10,089 nucleotides of DNA from Candidatus Aenigmatarchaeota archaeon (GTDB lineage: Archaea; Aenigmatarchaeota; Aenigmatarchaeia; QMZS01): assembly GCA_003663295.1 (NCBI GenBank), contig QMZS01000027.1, positions 1 through 10,089 of the forward strand. The letters run 5' to 3'. Below are positions 1 to 6,221 of this stretch, piece by piece (position 1 is the first letter of the stretch; each line of letters begins with the position of its first letter). A model generated the notes under the pieces. That model did not search any database. It had not been told where the DNA came from and was given only the letters and a program-made list of their open reading frames with translations. Made by a program: the position numbers and the translations under genes.

Positions 1-303
1 AAAAACTACGGAGTCTACCACGCAACAGGAGAACCCCTAAAAAAATACAAATTAGACAACATCCTGAAAGAACACCTGAATTCAGGAAAACATCTTTTCG
101 ATGTTTTCCTGATAATAAAAGCATTAATCGTAAACCGACTTGAAGATCCGTGCAGCAAACTCAGCGCTTGCGAGTGGATGCAAAATGAATATCCTGAAGA
201 AATAAATCCCCAACCCCAAAACATATATTCATCTTTAGACAATTTGAAGGAAAAAATTGCCAAATCGCAATGTACGGATATTCAAGATTGCTCTTTTGAT
301 TGA
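1..303 (+). pseudogene. IS1634-like DDE transposase, N-terminal fragment
   Basis: The frame is open from the first base and stops at a TGA at 301-303, giving about 100 residues with no start inside the window. The segment with FLIIKALIVNRLEDPCSKL followed by an EW pair and an IYSSLDNL stretch matches, from memory, the N-terminal region of IS1634-type transposases of the IS4 superfamily, where a 'NRL..PCSKL' block precedes the catalytic core. No DDE catalytic block follows in any frame, so this is a truncated copy even though the visible part has no internal stop. The 5' part of the gene lies outside the window. The family is inferred from motif memory; transposase remnant is fairly safe, the exact family less so. 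Confidence 0.6.
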
Positions 304-478
304 GAAAATCATTGAAAGATTTTCTCCAGAAAACGGGAGGAAGATTATCATCGAGTTGAAGAGGGTAAGAATTGCAGAACTTCAGATCCTGGTTTTGACC
401 AAATTCTTTTTAACGAATTCCTTGGAAGAAAGAAACAGAATTTTTAGGCGAATTGGAATAGGTTCTCCGGCAATATAA
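257..478 (+). CDS. Hypothetical 73-residue ORF overlapping the transposase fragment
   Basis: This ORF starts inside the end of the transposase fragment in another frame and encodes a Lys/Arg/Leu/Ile-rich product. The pattern 'IIERFSPENG...IIELKRVRIAELQ....SLEE' resembles the leucine-rich C-terminal tail (DUF4351-like) that ends many PD-(D/E)XK transposase-like proteins, but that is only a composition and spacing impression. No upstream nuclease domain is present and there is no Shine-Dalgarno or good TATA box. It may be the surviving tail of a gene disrupted by the transposase insertion, with the apparent start codon accidental. Confidence 0.25.
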   Translation: MPNRNVRIFKIALLIEKIIERFSPENGRKIIIELKRVRIAELQILVLTKFFLTNSLEERNRIFRRIGIGSPAI

Positions 479-637
479 TTTGTGCGTCTACAAATTTTTG
501 TTTAACCTGAGAATGCAGCAGGTATTGGAGGAAGTGTCAAAGTTGAGTTTAAAGTTGGTGCGGATTGTTGGATTTATTTAAATTTAATCCTAAAACAGTT
601 GTAACACCCAGTTTTAAGAAAGAAAACAAGATTTATT
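479..637 (+). other. Gap with unassigned coding-like scraps
   Basis: No intact gene is seen. One frame is open from just after the TAA near 504-506 to a TAA near 601-603, encoding about 31 residues beginning PENAAGIGGSVKVEFKVGAD, with no start codon. A second frame across the same bases is also open. These look like leftovers of the same disrupted locus as the preceding ORF. A T/A-rich stretch TTTATTTAAATTT near 573-585 and a weaker TTTTAAG near 612-618 are possible TATA boxes for the gene at 638; the second is better spaced for a leaderless transcript, the first is the better box. Confidence 0.3.
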
Positions 638-1279
638 ATGATGACCGGTAAGATAATGATTTATACTGGAGATGGGGAGGGTAAAACAACCGCGGCGATG
701 GGTCATGCAATAAGATTTGCGGGATATGGAAAAAAAGTGGCTATTTTGCAGTTTATGAAGGGCAGGAAAACCGGGGAATATAGGTTTTTTGACACAAACA
801 AACTGGTTGATTTGTATCTATTTGGACCTCCTTTCTTTTTGGCAACAACCCAGGCAACTTTAGGAGGATGGACTGAAGGGAAAAATGTTGAATTTGTTTC
901 CCTTGAAATGTTCAGAGAAAAGAGAAAAGGAAATGGTCGGGTTGCTGCGGATAAACTTGCATCAAATCTGAGAAAAAGTTCTTTTGAAACCCACAAAAAG
1001 AAAGCAAAAAAAGGAATTGAGTTTGTGAATAAACTGCTCTTGAAAAAAGAGCATAAATTAATAATTCTTGATGAGATTTTATACGCAATTAAATTTAAAC
1101 TTGTGGAAGAAGATGAACTTATTTCAATTCTGGAAAGGAGAAAAAATGTGAATTTTATTTTAACAGGGAGATTTGCATCAGAGAGAATTATTAAAATGGC
1201 TGATTTAGTCACGCAATTGGGAGAAGAAAAACATTATTTTTATAAGGAGAAAAAGGCATTTCCGGGGTTGGATTTTTAA
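638..1279 (+). CDS. cobO: Cob(I)alamin adenosyltransferase, P-loop (CobA/CobO/BtuR) type
   Basis: This cytosolic enzyme transfers the adenosyl group of ATP to the cobalt of cob(I)alamin, forming coenzyme B12. Walker A is GDGEGKTT at residues 11-18, directly after the first strand KIMIYT as in the family. Walker B is LIILDEI at 141-147 and is followed by YA, matching the family's 'DEINYAL'. The TGR at 176-178 and the ADLVTQL segment near 188-194 match the family's 'TGR...ADLVTEM', and the C-terminus FPGLDF resembles the usual 'KGIEF'. At 213 residues it is longer than most relatives (about 170-200); the extra length is a Lys/Arg-rich stretch at roughly 70-122. Tandem ATGs at 638 and 641 make either start possible, and no Shine-Dalgarno site precedes them. 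It probably shares a transcript with the tatD gene. No other B12 gene is in view, which suggests salvage. Confidence 0.87.
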   Translation: MMTGKIMIYTGDGEGKTTAAMGHAIRFAGYGKKVAILQFMKGRKTGEYRFFDTNKLVDLYLFGPPFFLATTQATLGGWTEGKNVEFVSLEMFREKRKGNGRVAADKLASNLRKSSFETHKKKAKKGIEFVNKLLLKKEHKLIILDEILYAIKFKLVEEDELISILERRKNVNFILTGRFASERIIKMADLVTQLGEEKHYFYKEKKAFPGLDF

Positions 1280-1295
1280 TTAATTTGATTAAGTT

Positions 1296-2051
1296 ATGAT
1301 AGACGCCCATTGTCATCTTGAGCAGAAAGATTACAACCCTGATAGGGACGAAGTAATTTTGAACTGCAAAAAGGAGTTGAAAGCTGTTGTTACCTGTTGC
1401 GCACATCTAAGAGATTTTAAGAAAAGTCTGGAGATTATTAAAAAATATAAAAACTTTGTTTTTCTCACAGCGGGTTTCCACCCCGAATATATCTCTGAAG
1501 TTCCTGAAAATGAAGTGAATAAATACTTTGAAGAACTCAAAAAAAATAAAAAACTTTTGGTGGGGATTGGAGAGTGCGGTCTGGATTATCACTGGGTCAA
1601 GGAAGAAAAATGGAGGGAAAAACAAAAGGAACTTTTTGTTAAACACATAAATCTCGCAAAAGAATTGAACTTGCCTTTGGTGATTCATTCAAGGAATGCG
1701 GAAAAAGAGTGTCTTGATATTTTGAGAGAACAAAAAGCGGAGAGAGTGTTATTGCATTATTTTTCTGATAAAGATTTAATCCCTGAGGTGATTGAAGCCA
1801 ATTATTTTGTGTCTGTGAATACCTCGGTTTTCAGGAGCAAGACAACAAAGAAAATAATCAAGAGGATGCCAATTGAAAAACTGATGACTGAGACAGATGC
1901 CCCGTGGTTGGGTTTTGGGAAAAGAAATACCCCTCTTTCAGTCAGGATGGTTGCGGAGAAAATCGCTAAAATAAAAGATTTGAATTTTGAGGATGTTGAT
2001 AAAATAACCACTGAAAATGCTGTTAAGTTTTTTGGTTTGGAAAATTTATGA
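1296..2051 (+). CDS. tatD: TatD-family metal-dependent hydrolase (DNase-like)
   Basis: The 251-residue length is typical of TatD, a TIM-barrel amidohydrolase-fold protein with 3'-5' exonuclease or DNase activity in characterised members. All expected metal ligands are visible: H5 and H7 in DAHCHL, E93 in GIGECGLDYH, H131 in LVIHSRNA, H154 in LLHYFS and D201 in TETDAPWL. The GFHP motif at 60-63 and the C-terminal NAVKFFGL helix are also characteristic. It begins 16 bases after the adenosyltransferase stop, consistent with one transcript; the pairing has no obvious biochemical logic. The start is chosen because MIDAHCHL places the HxH motif at the canonical N-terminus. No Shine-Dalgarno site is visible before it. 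Confidence 0.93.
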   Translation: MIDAHCHLEQKDYNPDRDEVILNCKKELKAVVTCCAHLRDFKKSLEIIKKYKNFVFLTAGFHPEYISEVPENEVNKYFEELKKNKKLLVGIGECGLDYHWVKEEKWREKQKELFVKHINLAKELNLPLVIHSRNAEKECLDILREQKAERVLLHYFSDKDLIPEVIEANYFVSVNTSVFRSKTTKKIIKRMPIEKLMTETDAPWLGFGKRNTPLSVRMVAEKIAKIKDLNFEDVDKITTENAVKFFGLENL

Positions 2052-2087
2052 AGTCGGGGATAAATATTTTATCCTTATTATTTTGTT

Positions 2088-2291
2088 GTGGATTTAATGG
2101 ACACAATGAATAATTCTGCACAGAATACAGAGCATATTTTTACAACAAATTTCGAGAATTTTGCAATGCTTGTTGATTTTGGCGATTCGGAAGCAAATAA
2201 TGTATATGAATTGGTGGATTGGAATACTGTAATCAAAGATTCTTATACTAATTACAGGGCTATAGGATACAACTTAAACTGTAGGTCTTAA
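2088..2291 (+). CDS. Doubtful small ORF downstream of tatD
   Basis: The frame encodes 67 residues from a GTG, with an ATG three codons later. The product is acidic and Asn-rich (VYELVDWNTVIKDSYTNY) and belongs to no family I recognise. In another frame an ATG at 2048 overlaps the tatD stop as ATGA and encodes MKSGINILSLLFCCGFNGHN before a stop, which looks like a short hydrophobic signal or lipoprotein-type leader. One frameshift near 2105 would join that leader to this ORF, giving a small secreted protein. Whether this is a real gene, a broken gene or chance is not decidable here. Confidence 0.3.
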   Translation: MDLMDTMNNSAQNTEHIFTTNFENFAMLVDFGDSEANNVYELVDWNTVIKDSYTNYRAIGYNLNCRS

Positions 2292-2333
2292 TTCTGATTA
2301 TCGGGGGGTGTAGGGTACATCAACAGATAGTTA

Positions 2334-3203
2334 TTAATCCTCAAGAAATCCATTAACAATCAAATCTATTGCTTCCTGTTCATTCAAACCTCGGGATTTT
2401 AAATAATTTAATTCTTCTTCGGAAATTTTACCGATTGAAGCTTCATGAGTTATCTGGGATTGATTGTCCCTGCACACAAGTTCAGGAATTAATATTAACT
2501 CAGCGGTTTTGTGGATTGGAAGTCCCTGACAGTCAAGGTGCCCTTTGCATTCTGCTTCAGTTGTAATTCTTGAATGCGACAGAATTTTTGCGTTTTCTTT
2601 TCCAACAAGCCTCAGTTTAAGAATTCCAGAAGAATCTTTCCCTTTTAGAATTATATTGTCATTAATCTCCAGATCTGTGTTCTCGCAATTCCCAATAATT
2701 TTTATGTTTGCGGTTGAATTTTCAAGACAAATAACCTCTGTGTTTAATTTTATTTTTTTTGGGGTTGAATTAATTTTATAATCATAGTTAAGTTTTGAAC
2801 CATTTTCAAGAATAAATTCATAATTTGTATCAACAATATCTTCATTGCCCCACGCATGAATATGATTATATTCCAGAACAGCATTTTCTTTCAATATGAT
2901 TTTACCTGAAGATATGTGCCTGCCGCAAAGATCTTTTTTAAGTGAGTTGCAGGAACCTTGTAAGTTTATTTTAAGATTTTTTTCAATAATTATCAGATTC
3001 TGAAGATTCTGGCTCACAGATTCTGAAGCAATGTTCATGCAGGTGGTGATGGGTAAATTAATCTGTTCCTTAATCCAGATAAAATATCCTTCTTTTGGTT
3101 CTCCTTTAAAATATTCTCTGATCCACTCATATTTTTTTATTGCCATATTACTTGGCAGAATTTCCATTCCTTTTATTTTTGTTATGTTTACTTCATGGTC
3201 CAT
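2334..3203 (-). CDS. sufB: SufB/SufD-family Fe-S cluster scaffold protein
   Basis: SufB works with the ATPase SufC in the cytosol to build Fe-S clusters. The C-terminal third carries the family signature: GHLDCQGLPI, then LVCRDNQSQITHEASIGKIS, SRGLNEQEA and LIVNGF. By rough alignment the Cys in LDCQGL (residue 225) matches the conserved bacterial SufB cysteine (E. coli C405), and H253-E254 form the conserved HEA. The middle is Asn/Lys-rich beta-helix-like sequence. At about 289 residues it is shorter than most SufB proteins (400 or more), missing part of the N-terminal region. I prefer the ATG at 3203, which overlaps sufC by 11 bases. An ATG at 3242 would add 13 residues that merely shadow the sufC C-terminal codons. 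Co-transcribed after sufC. Confidence 0.87.
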   Translation of the reverse strand: MDHEVNITKIKGMEILPSNMAIKKYEWIREYFKGEPKEGYFIWIKEQINLPITTCMNIASESVSQNLQNLIIIEKNLKINLQGSCNSLKKDLCGRHISSGKIILKENAVLEYNHIHAWGNEDIVDTNYEFILENGSKLNYDYKINSTPKKIKLNTEVICLENSTANIKIIGNCENTDLEINDNIILKGKDSSGILKLRLVGKENAKILSHSRITTEAECKGHLDCQGLPIHKTAELILIPELVCRDNQSQITHEASIGKISEEELNYLKSRGLNEQEAIDLIVNGFLED

Positions 3204-3912
3204 CTGCGTGTAATTCGCATTCTCTGCATTTTTCATATCCATATTTTTTTATAGTTTTTAAAACTCTCTTGTAATTATTTTCCTCGCATATAATTTTTCC
3301 ATCCACTAATACATTGATTATTTCTGGTTTCAGAAAATTAAGGATTTCCCCGCTATGCGTAATTACAAGAACTGAAACATTTTTATCAATTAATTCCTTT
3401 TTTATAATTTTGCTCACTTTTTCAAGTTTGTTAATATCTAGCCCGGAATCAATTTCATCAAAAATTACAAGTTTTGGATTCAAGGAAATTACCTGCAATA
3501 ATTCAGATATCTTTTTCTCCCCTCCGGAAAAATTAAGGTTTACGCTTCTGTCAAGTACCCCTGGGTTTGCTCCGAGTTCCTCAGGTTCAATTTTCTTTTT
3601 TGAGATTTTATCAAGCAATTTGGAAAGTTTTACTCCTTTTATTGTTGGAGGGTTCTGCCAGGCTATTGCAAGACCTAGATTTATTCTTTCTTCAGTTGGA
3701 AGTTTGGTGATATCCAGACCATTAAATAAGATACTGCCCCCAGCAATTTCATATCTGGGATTTCCCGCAAGTACCTGAACTAAAGTACTTTTTCCTGAGG
3801 CATTGGGACCTAAGAGAGCATGGGTTTCCCCTGAATTTATTTTCAGATTCATTCCTTTCAATATCTCCTTTTCTCCTGATTTTACCTTTAAATCCTTAAT
3901 TTCAAGAACCAT
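3193..3912 (-). CDS. sufC: SufC, ABC-type ATPase of Fe-S cluster assembly
   Basis: This 239-residue ATPase powers the SufBC scaffold. Motifs in order: Walker A GPNASGKST at 35-43, Q-loop WQNP with Q86, signature FSGGEKK at 128-134, Walker B with D-loop VIFDEIDSGLD at 149-159, and switch His in VITHSGEI (H186). The opening MVLEIKDLKV and 'EILKGMNL' are typical of SufC. I chose the ATG at 3912 over the upstream one at 3957: it gives the canonical N-terminus, and a TATA box sits 30-40 bases upstream of it, inside the longer version. The extreme C-terminus has a Cx2C pair (CREC, C229 and C232) whose role is unknown. First gene of a two-gene operon; no sufS or sufU cysteine desulfurase or scaffold gene is adjacent. 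Confidence 0.95.
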   Translation of the reverse strand: MVLEIKDLKVKSGEKEILKGMNLKINSGETHALLGPNASGKSTLVQVLAGNPRYEIAGGSILFNGLDITKLPTEERINLGLAIAWQNPPTIKGVKLSKLLDKISKKKIEPEELGANPGVLDRSVNLNFSGGEKKISELLQVISLNPKLVIFDEIDSGLDINKLEKVSKIIKKELIDKNVSVLVITHSGEILNFLKPEIINVLVDGKIICEENNYKRVLKTIKKYGYEKCRECELHADGP

Positions 3913-3941
3913 AAAATATTTTCTAATTTTTTTAGTTAACT

Positions 3942-3952
3942 CTTTAAATAAA
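3942..3952 (-). promoter_or_regulatory. TATA box of the sufC-sufB operon
   Basis: On the minus strand TTTATTTAAAG occupies these positions. Its centre is about 35 bases from the chosen sufC ATG, so initiation would fall roughly 10 bases before the codon, a short-leader archaeal arrangement. It is the best A/T box upstream of sufC. Inferred from spacing only. Confidence 0.5.
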
Positions 3953-3970
3953 ATCATTAATCATTAATTA

Positions 3971-4366
3971 ATGGTAAAACAAATTATCAAAAGGTGCTTT
4001 AACCTCAGACTTTTCTTTTGCTGAGAGTATATTAAATTGGTCTTATTTATGTGAATATGGTGAAAGAGAATTAGAAGAACATAATCACTATTGGAAAGAA
4101 CTTCAGAAAATTTCAGATAGTTTGAGAGAATATATAATAAATGGAAAAATCCAGAAGAATTAATAGGTGAATATATCTATGATAAGTATGGAGAATCACT
4201 TGAAGAACGAATGAATTTTGTTTGTATTAAAAAACAGCAGGAATCTGCAGAAGAATGTTTATCTGGATATGGTAAAATTACAGAAAATAATTTGGAAGAA
4301 ATAAATCATAGAATTGTGGTTGGGCTTAAAAACGATGAGTATAATGAAGATATAATATTTCGATGA
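3971..4366 (+). pseudogene. Frameshifted gene of unknown function
   Basis: Two coding-like frames abut. One is open from about 3978 to a TAA at 4161-4163 and encodes LTSDFSFAESILNWSYLCEY followed by a Glu/His/Trp-rich helix. The second opens after a TAG at 4118-4120 and runs to the TGA at 4364-4366, encoding WKNPEELIGEYIYDKYGESL and an acidic tail with three Cys. The parts join naturally near 4121-4160 with a one- or two-base shift. The first frame has no start codon; the ATG at 3971 is in yet another frame, so a second lesion may exist near the 5' end. The reconstructed product, about 125-130 residues, is acidic and predicted helical. I do not recognise it. It diverges from sufC and adjoins the dead insertion sequence. 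Confidence 0.5.
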
Positions 4367-4438
4367 GCTTAATTATAAAAAAGAGCCCTTATTTAACTGT
4401 TTTATAGATTCCAATGAACTACCCACCGTTCGCTCCGC

Positions 4439-4866
4439 TCACTTCGCAGCACATTCATTAGCTTTGCTAATGGTGTCCATATGTCATCCATCGCTCCAAA
4501 ATTCTCCTCCCCACAATTTTTCTTTTAATTTCAGGAACTTCTTAAAAACCTGAATTGCAAGAATACTTTTGCAAATCTGCATTATTCTGGATGGTGAATA
4601 CAATCGTTTTTCTCTGAAAAACGGTGCATCGTTTCTGAAAGAAACGAATGTCTTGGAGCTCCTTCCACAACAATATGGAGTGGATTATCATCAAATCCGA
4701 GAGCATCAAAATTAAGATAATAACGCTTTTCAATACCTTTGCAGATTATTTTTATGAATTCAAATATCTTATCAGTTAACAGATTCTTTCTGAATTTTAT
4801 TACAAAAACCATGTGATATCTGATGCGATATGTGCAAGTGATGCGTGACGGACTTCCATAACTCAA
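4439..4866 (-). pseudogene. tnpA: Inactivated IS200/IS605 TnpA (HUH/Y1 transposase)
   Basis: TnpA is a small single-strand transposase. The first frame (from a TTG at 4866) carries the typical YRIRYHMVFVIKFRKNLL opening and GFDDNPLHIVVEGAPRHS, where the HUH motif should be HxH; the first His is now Pro (P62, H64), so metal binding is lost. The frame then enters a 50-bp palindromic insertion (4600-4649) and stops. Beyond it, in another frame, the protein resumes as SPSRIMQICKSIL, then EKLWGGEFWSDG, a hallmark TnpA segment, interrupted by a TGA at 4484-4486 and followed by DTISKANE before a final stop at 4439-4441. The helix that should bear the catalytic Tyr is not recognisable. At least four disabling changes show an old, dead copy. 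Confidence 0.8.
4600..4649. repeat. 50-bp double-palindrome insertion in tnpA with 4-bp direct repeat
   Basis: GAAT at 4596-4599 recurs at 4646-4649, exactly 50 bases apart. Between them are two palindromes: CGTTTTTCTCTGAAAAACG (4605-4623, 8-bp stem, 3-base loop) and CGTTTCTGAAAGAAACG (4630-4646, 6-bp stem, 5-base loop), separated by GTGCAT. The two are similar to each other. Deleting 50 bases joins TnpA residues RHS to PSRIMQ in one frame, in the order seen in the family (usually 'SPS.I'). This indicates a small insertion, possibly with target duplication, inside a formerly intact tnpA. Frame restoration and the direct repeat are seen directly; the mobile origin is inferred. Confidence 0.6.
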
Positions 4867-4887
4867 AAAGAATTATTAATCATTTAT

Positions 4888-4901
4888 CGCAGCAAGCTGC
4901 G
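4888..4901. repeat. IS200/IS605 left-end-like hairpin
   Basis: CGCAGCAAGCTGCG is a perfect inverted repeat just upstream of tnpA on its transcribed strand, continuing into GGGG on one side. Terminal hairpins of this family often have the outer stem CCCC/GGGG; here the other arm reads ATAA, so the outer stem is lost, consistent with a decayed element. Confidence 0.5.
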
Positions 4902-4969
4902 GGGTATTAAACCTATTGGGAAATAAAAAATATTGAGAAAAAGGATTACAAGTTTTGTTATATATAAAA

Positions 4970-5415
4970 ATGATGAACCTGGATATCTATTTAGTTGATG
5001 GGGCTATTATAACGCTTTCGGTAAATAGATCTATTAAAAAACTGGATAAAAAATACAATTAAAAGAAAATCCAACAATTAAAATATTTTGTAAAAATAAT
5101 GCTGTAGAAATATTAACTCATACAGATAAAAAATATAATGCTGTAGAAATATTAACTCATACAGATAAAAAATATAATGAAATATTAGAGGGGTTTATGA
5201 AAATGGTTAATTTAATAGATGCCAACAAATATGTAAACTTAATCATCCCTGAAGAAATAGAAAATGAGACGATACCTGAAAATTATGTAAGATTGACCTT
5301 TTCAAAACCAATTTCGATTCAGGTTAAAACTGGAAATATGACTGCGCAAGAAATTATTATCATATTATCTGGAAGAGATAAAAATTTAGCCTTCATAAAC
5401 ACTGGAGAAAATTGA
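4970..5415 (+). pseudogene. Frameshifted gene of unknown function with internal duplication
   Basis: A first frame from the ATG at 4970 encodes MMNLDIYLVDGAIITLSVNR and more, stopping at the TAA at 5060-5062. A second frame is open from 5050 to the TGA at 5413-5415 and continues as KENPTIKIFCKNNAVEILTH, then a tandem 13-residue repeat, then MVNLIDANKYVNLIIPEEIE, with a C-terminal half rich in Ile and Lys (SIQVKTGNMTAQEIIIILSG). The frames join around 5045-5060 with a single shift in an A-rich tract. Only the 3' part (from an ATG at 5197, 72 residues) is an uninterrupted ORF with its own start, so a gene caller could report it alone; AGAGG at 5186-5190 is a possible Shine-Dalgarno for it. The reconstructed product is about 145 residues. 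I do not recognise it. Confidence 0.5.
5098..5175 (+). repeat. Perfect 39-bp tandem duplication
   Basis: Two identical 39-base units (5098-5136 and 5137-5175) lie head to tail, with the start of a third partial match after them. The length is 13 codons, so the duplication keeps the frame and repeats the peptide NAVEILTHTDKKY. Identity without any difference suggests a recent slippage event or an assembly artefact. Confidence 0.9.
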
Positions 5416-5491
5416 AACACCAGAACTCAGGAAAAAAGCGCAAATAAATTAATATCTCTGAGTGAACGTAACAAAATTCAATAAAAATCAT

Positions 5492-6156
5492 CTATAATAT
5501 TGCAGACAACAAAGCCTGAAAAACATAAGTCAACATTAAGAAAAGCACGGAGAATAAAAGAACAAAAATAAATTTTCTGTTGTCCAAAATAATAATTTTC
5601 TCAGATTTAAACTGTTTTCTTAAAGAAGATTTAATATTCCTGGTTTTTAAGTAAATTGCGGCGACTACGAAACCAATTAATGTCAAGAAATTAAATAATC
5701 CAAACAGAGCAAATTTCCTTTTATATATCTTATCTTTTCTAAATACAAAAATCCCCGCAAACAAACTGGCTAAACAGGAACACAACGCAAATATGATAAG
5801 AGATAAAATACCTGAATTAGAATGCAAAAGATTTATAAAACTAACCTTAATTAGAGCTGAGTTCTCCACCCATAAGTCATTCACAAGATACTTAGAGGGC
5901 GCGTCTATGAAAATCTTTGTGTATTTTAAATCTCTCCGCATATCTTCCCATATAAGCTCATCATTAACATATCCTGTAAATTCTTTTATTGCATGTTGCC
6001 CTTCAAAAAAATCTGATAATTCTTCAGGTACGGGATAAGATTCATCAACTAGATAATAAACCCCAGAAAATTATTTTCTCTAATTTGAGTTATTTTTTTA
6101 AAATTTAAATTATTGATTAGCCCGTAAACATTGCGGAAAAAGAATACATTCTTCAA
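5492..6156 (-). pseudogene. Frameshifted three-helix membrane protein gene, unknown family
   Basis: A frame from a TTG at 6156 encodes about 35 residues (RNVYGLINNLNFKKITQIRE and on) and stops at a TAG at 6049-6051. A second frame, opening after a TAA at 6071-6073, continues as YLVDESYPVPEELSDFFEGQ and runs to 5492. They join with one shift between 6049 and 6070. The reconstructed protein is about 220 residues: a soluble, acidic N-terminal half, then three hydrophobic segments (SLIIFALCSCLASLFAGIFV, FGLFNFLTLIGFVVAAIYL and FVLLFSVLFLMLTYVFQALL) with basic loops between, the last at the C-terminus. A gene caller would probably report only 5492-5941. A TATA box on this strand near 6180-6188 would start transcription close to the TTG. 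The family is unknown. Confidence 0.55.
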
Positions 6157-6172
6157 CCTATAGACCAAACAA

Positions 6173-6188
6173 GCGAAATCTTTATATA
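6173..6188. promoter_or_regulatory. Strong BRE/TATA box between tfb and the membrane-protein pseudogene
   Basis: GCGAAATC followed by TTTATATA is a near-ideal archaeal BRE plus TATA box reading rightward, predicting initiation near 6210 and a leader of about 50 bases for tfb. The same A/T core reads TATATAAAG on the other strand, about 28 bases from the TTG at 6156, so it may have driven both genes. Confidence 0.55.
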
Positions 6189-6221
6189 GTTTAAATCCAT
6201 ATAATAAAATGCTTTTTTAAC

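Larger units (their letters stand above)
4411..4910 (-). mobile_element. Degenerate IS200/IS605-family element
   Basis: The element consists of a broken tnpA flanked by sequence resembling IS200/IS605 termini. On the minus strand the 5' side has the hairpin-forming CCCCGCAGCTTGCTGCG, a motif I associate with the left ends of IS200-like elements. The 3' side ends in a run including GGTGGGTAGTTCA close to the tnpA remnant. No long inverted terminal repeats are present, as expected for this family. The limits given are tentative, because the cleavage sites cannot be fixed without an intact relative. No tnpB accessory gene is present. Confidence 0.5.

Noticed and set aside
480..637. Cobalamin riboswitch upstream of the adenosyltransferase gene
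   Set aside because: I see no B12-box-like conserved segment, and the stretch is mostly coding-like remnants.
703..1212. 169-residue minus-strand ORF opposite the adenosyltransferase gene
   Set aside because: It is the Ser/Phe-rich antisense shadow of a clearly conserved gene and has no motif of its own.
3204..3242. Longer sufB start at 3242
   Set aside because: The 13 extra residues are only the shadow of the sufC C-terminal codons, and no ribosome-binding site supports that start.
3314..3778. 154-residue plus-strand ORF opposite sufC
   Set aside because: Its Ser/Ile/Phe-rich composition is the expected antisense pattern of an AT-rich gene, and sufC motifs are complete on the other strand.
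4456..4472. CATTAGCTTTGCTAATG palindrome as the right-end hairpin of the IS
   Set aside because: It also encodes the TnpA residues TISKAN at their expected place, so the symmetry may be a coding coincidence; not listed as an element end.
5098..5175. Short CRISPR-like repeat array
   Set aside because: The two repeats are directly adjacent with no spacer, so this is a tandem duplication within coding sequence.
3958..6160. Programmed frameshifting as the explanation for the split genes
   Set aside because: The three junctions share no slippery heptamer or stem-loop arrangement, two of the genes also have other defects, and a dead IS lies among them; decay is simpler.
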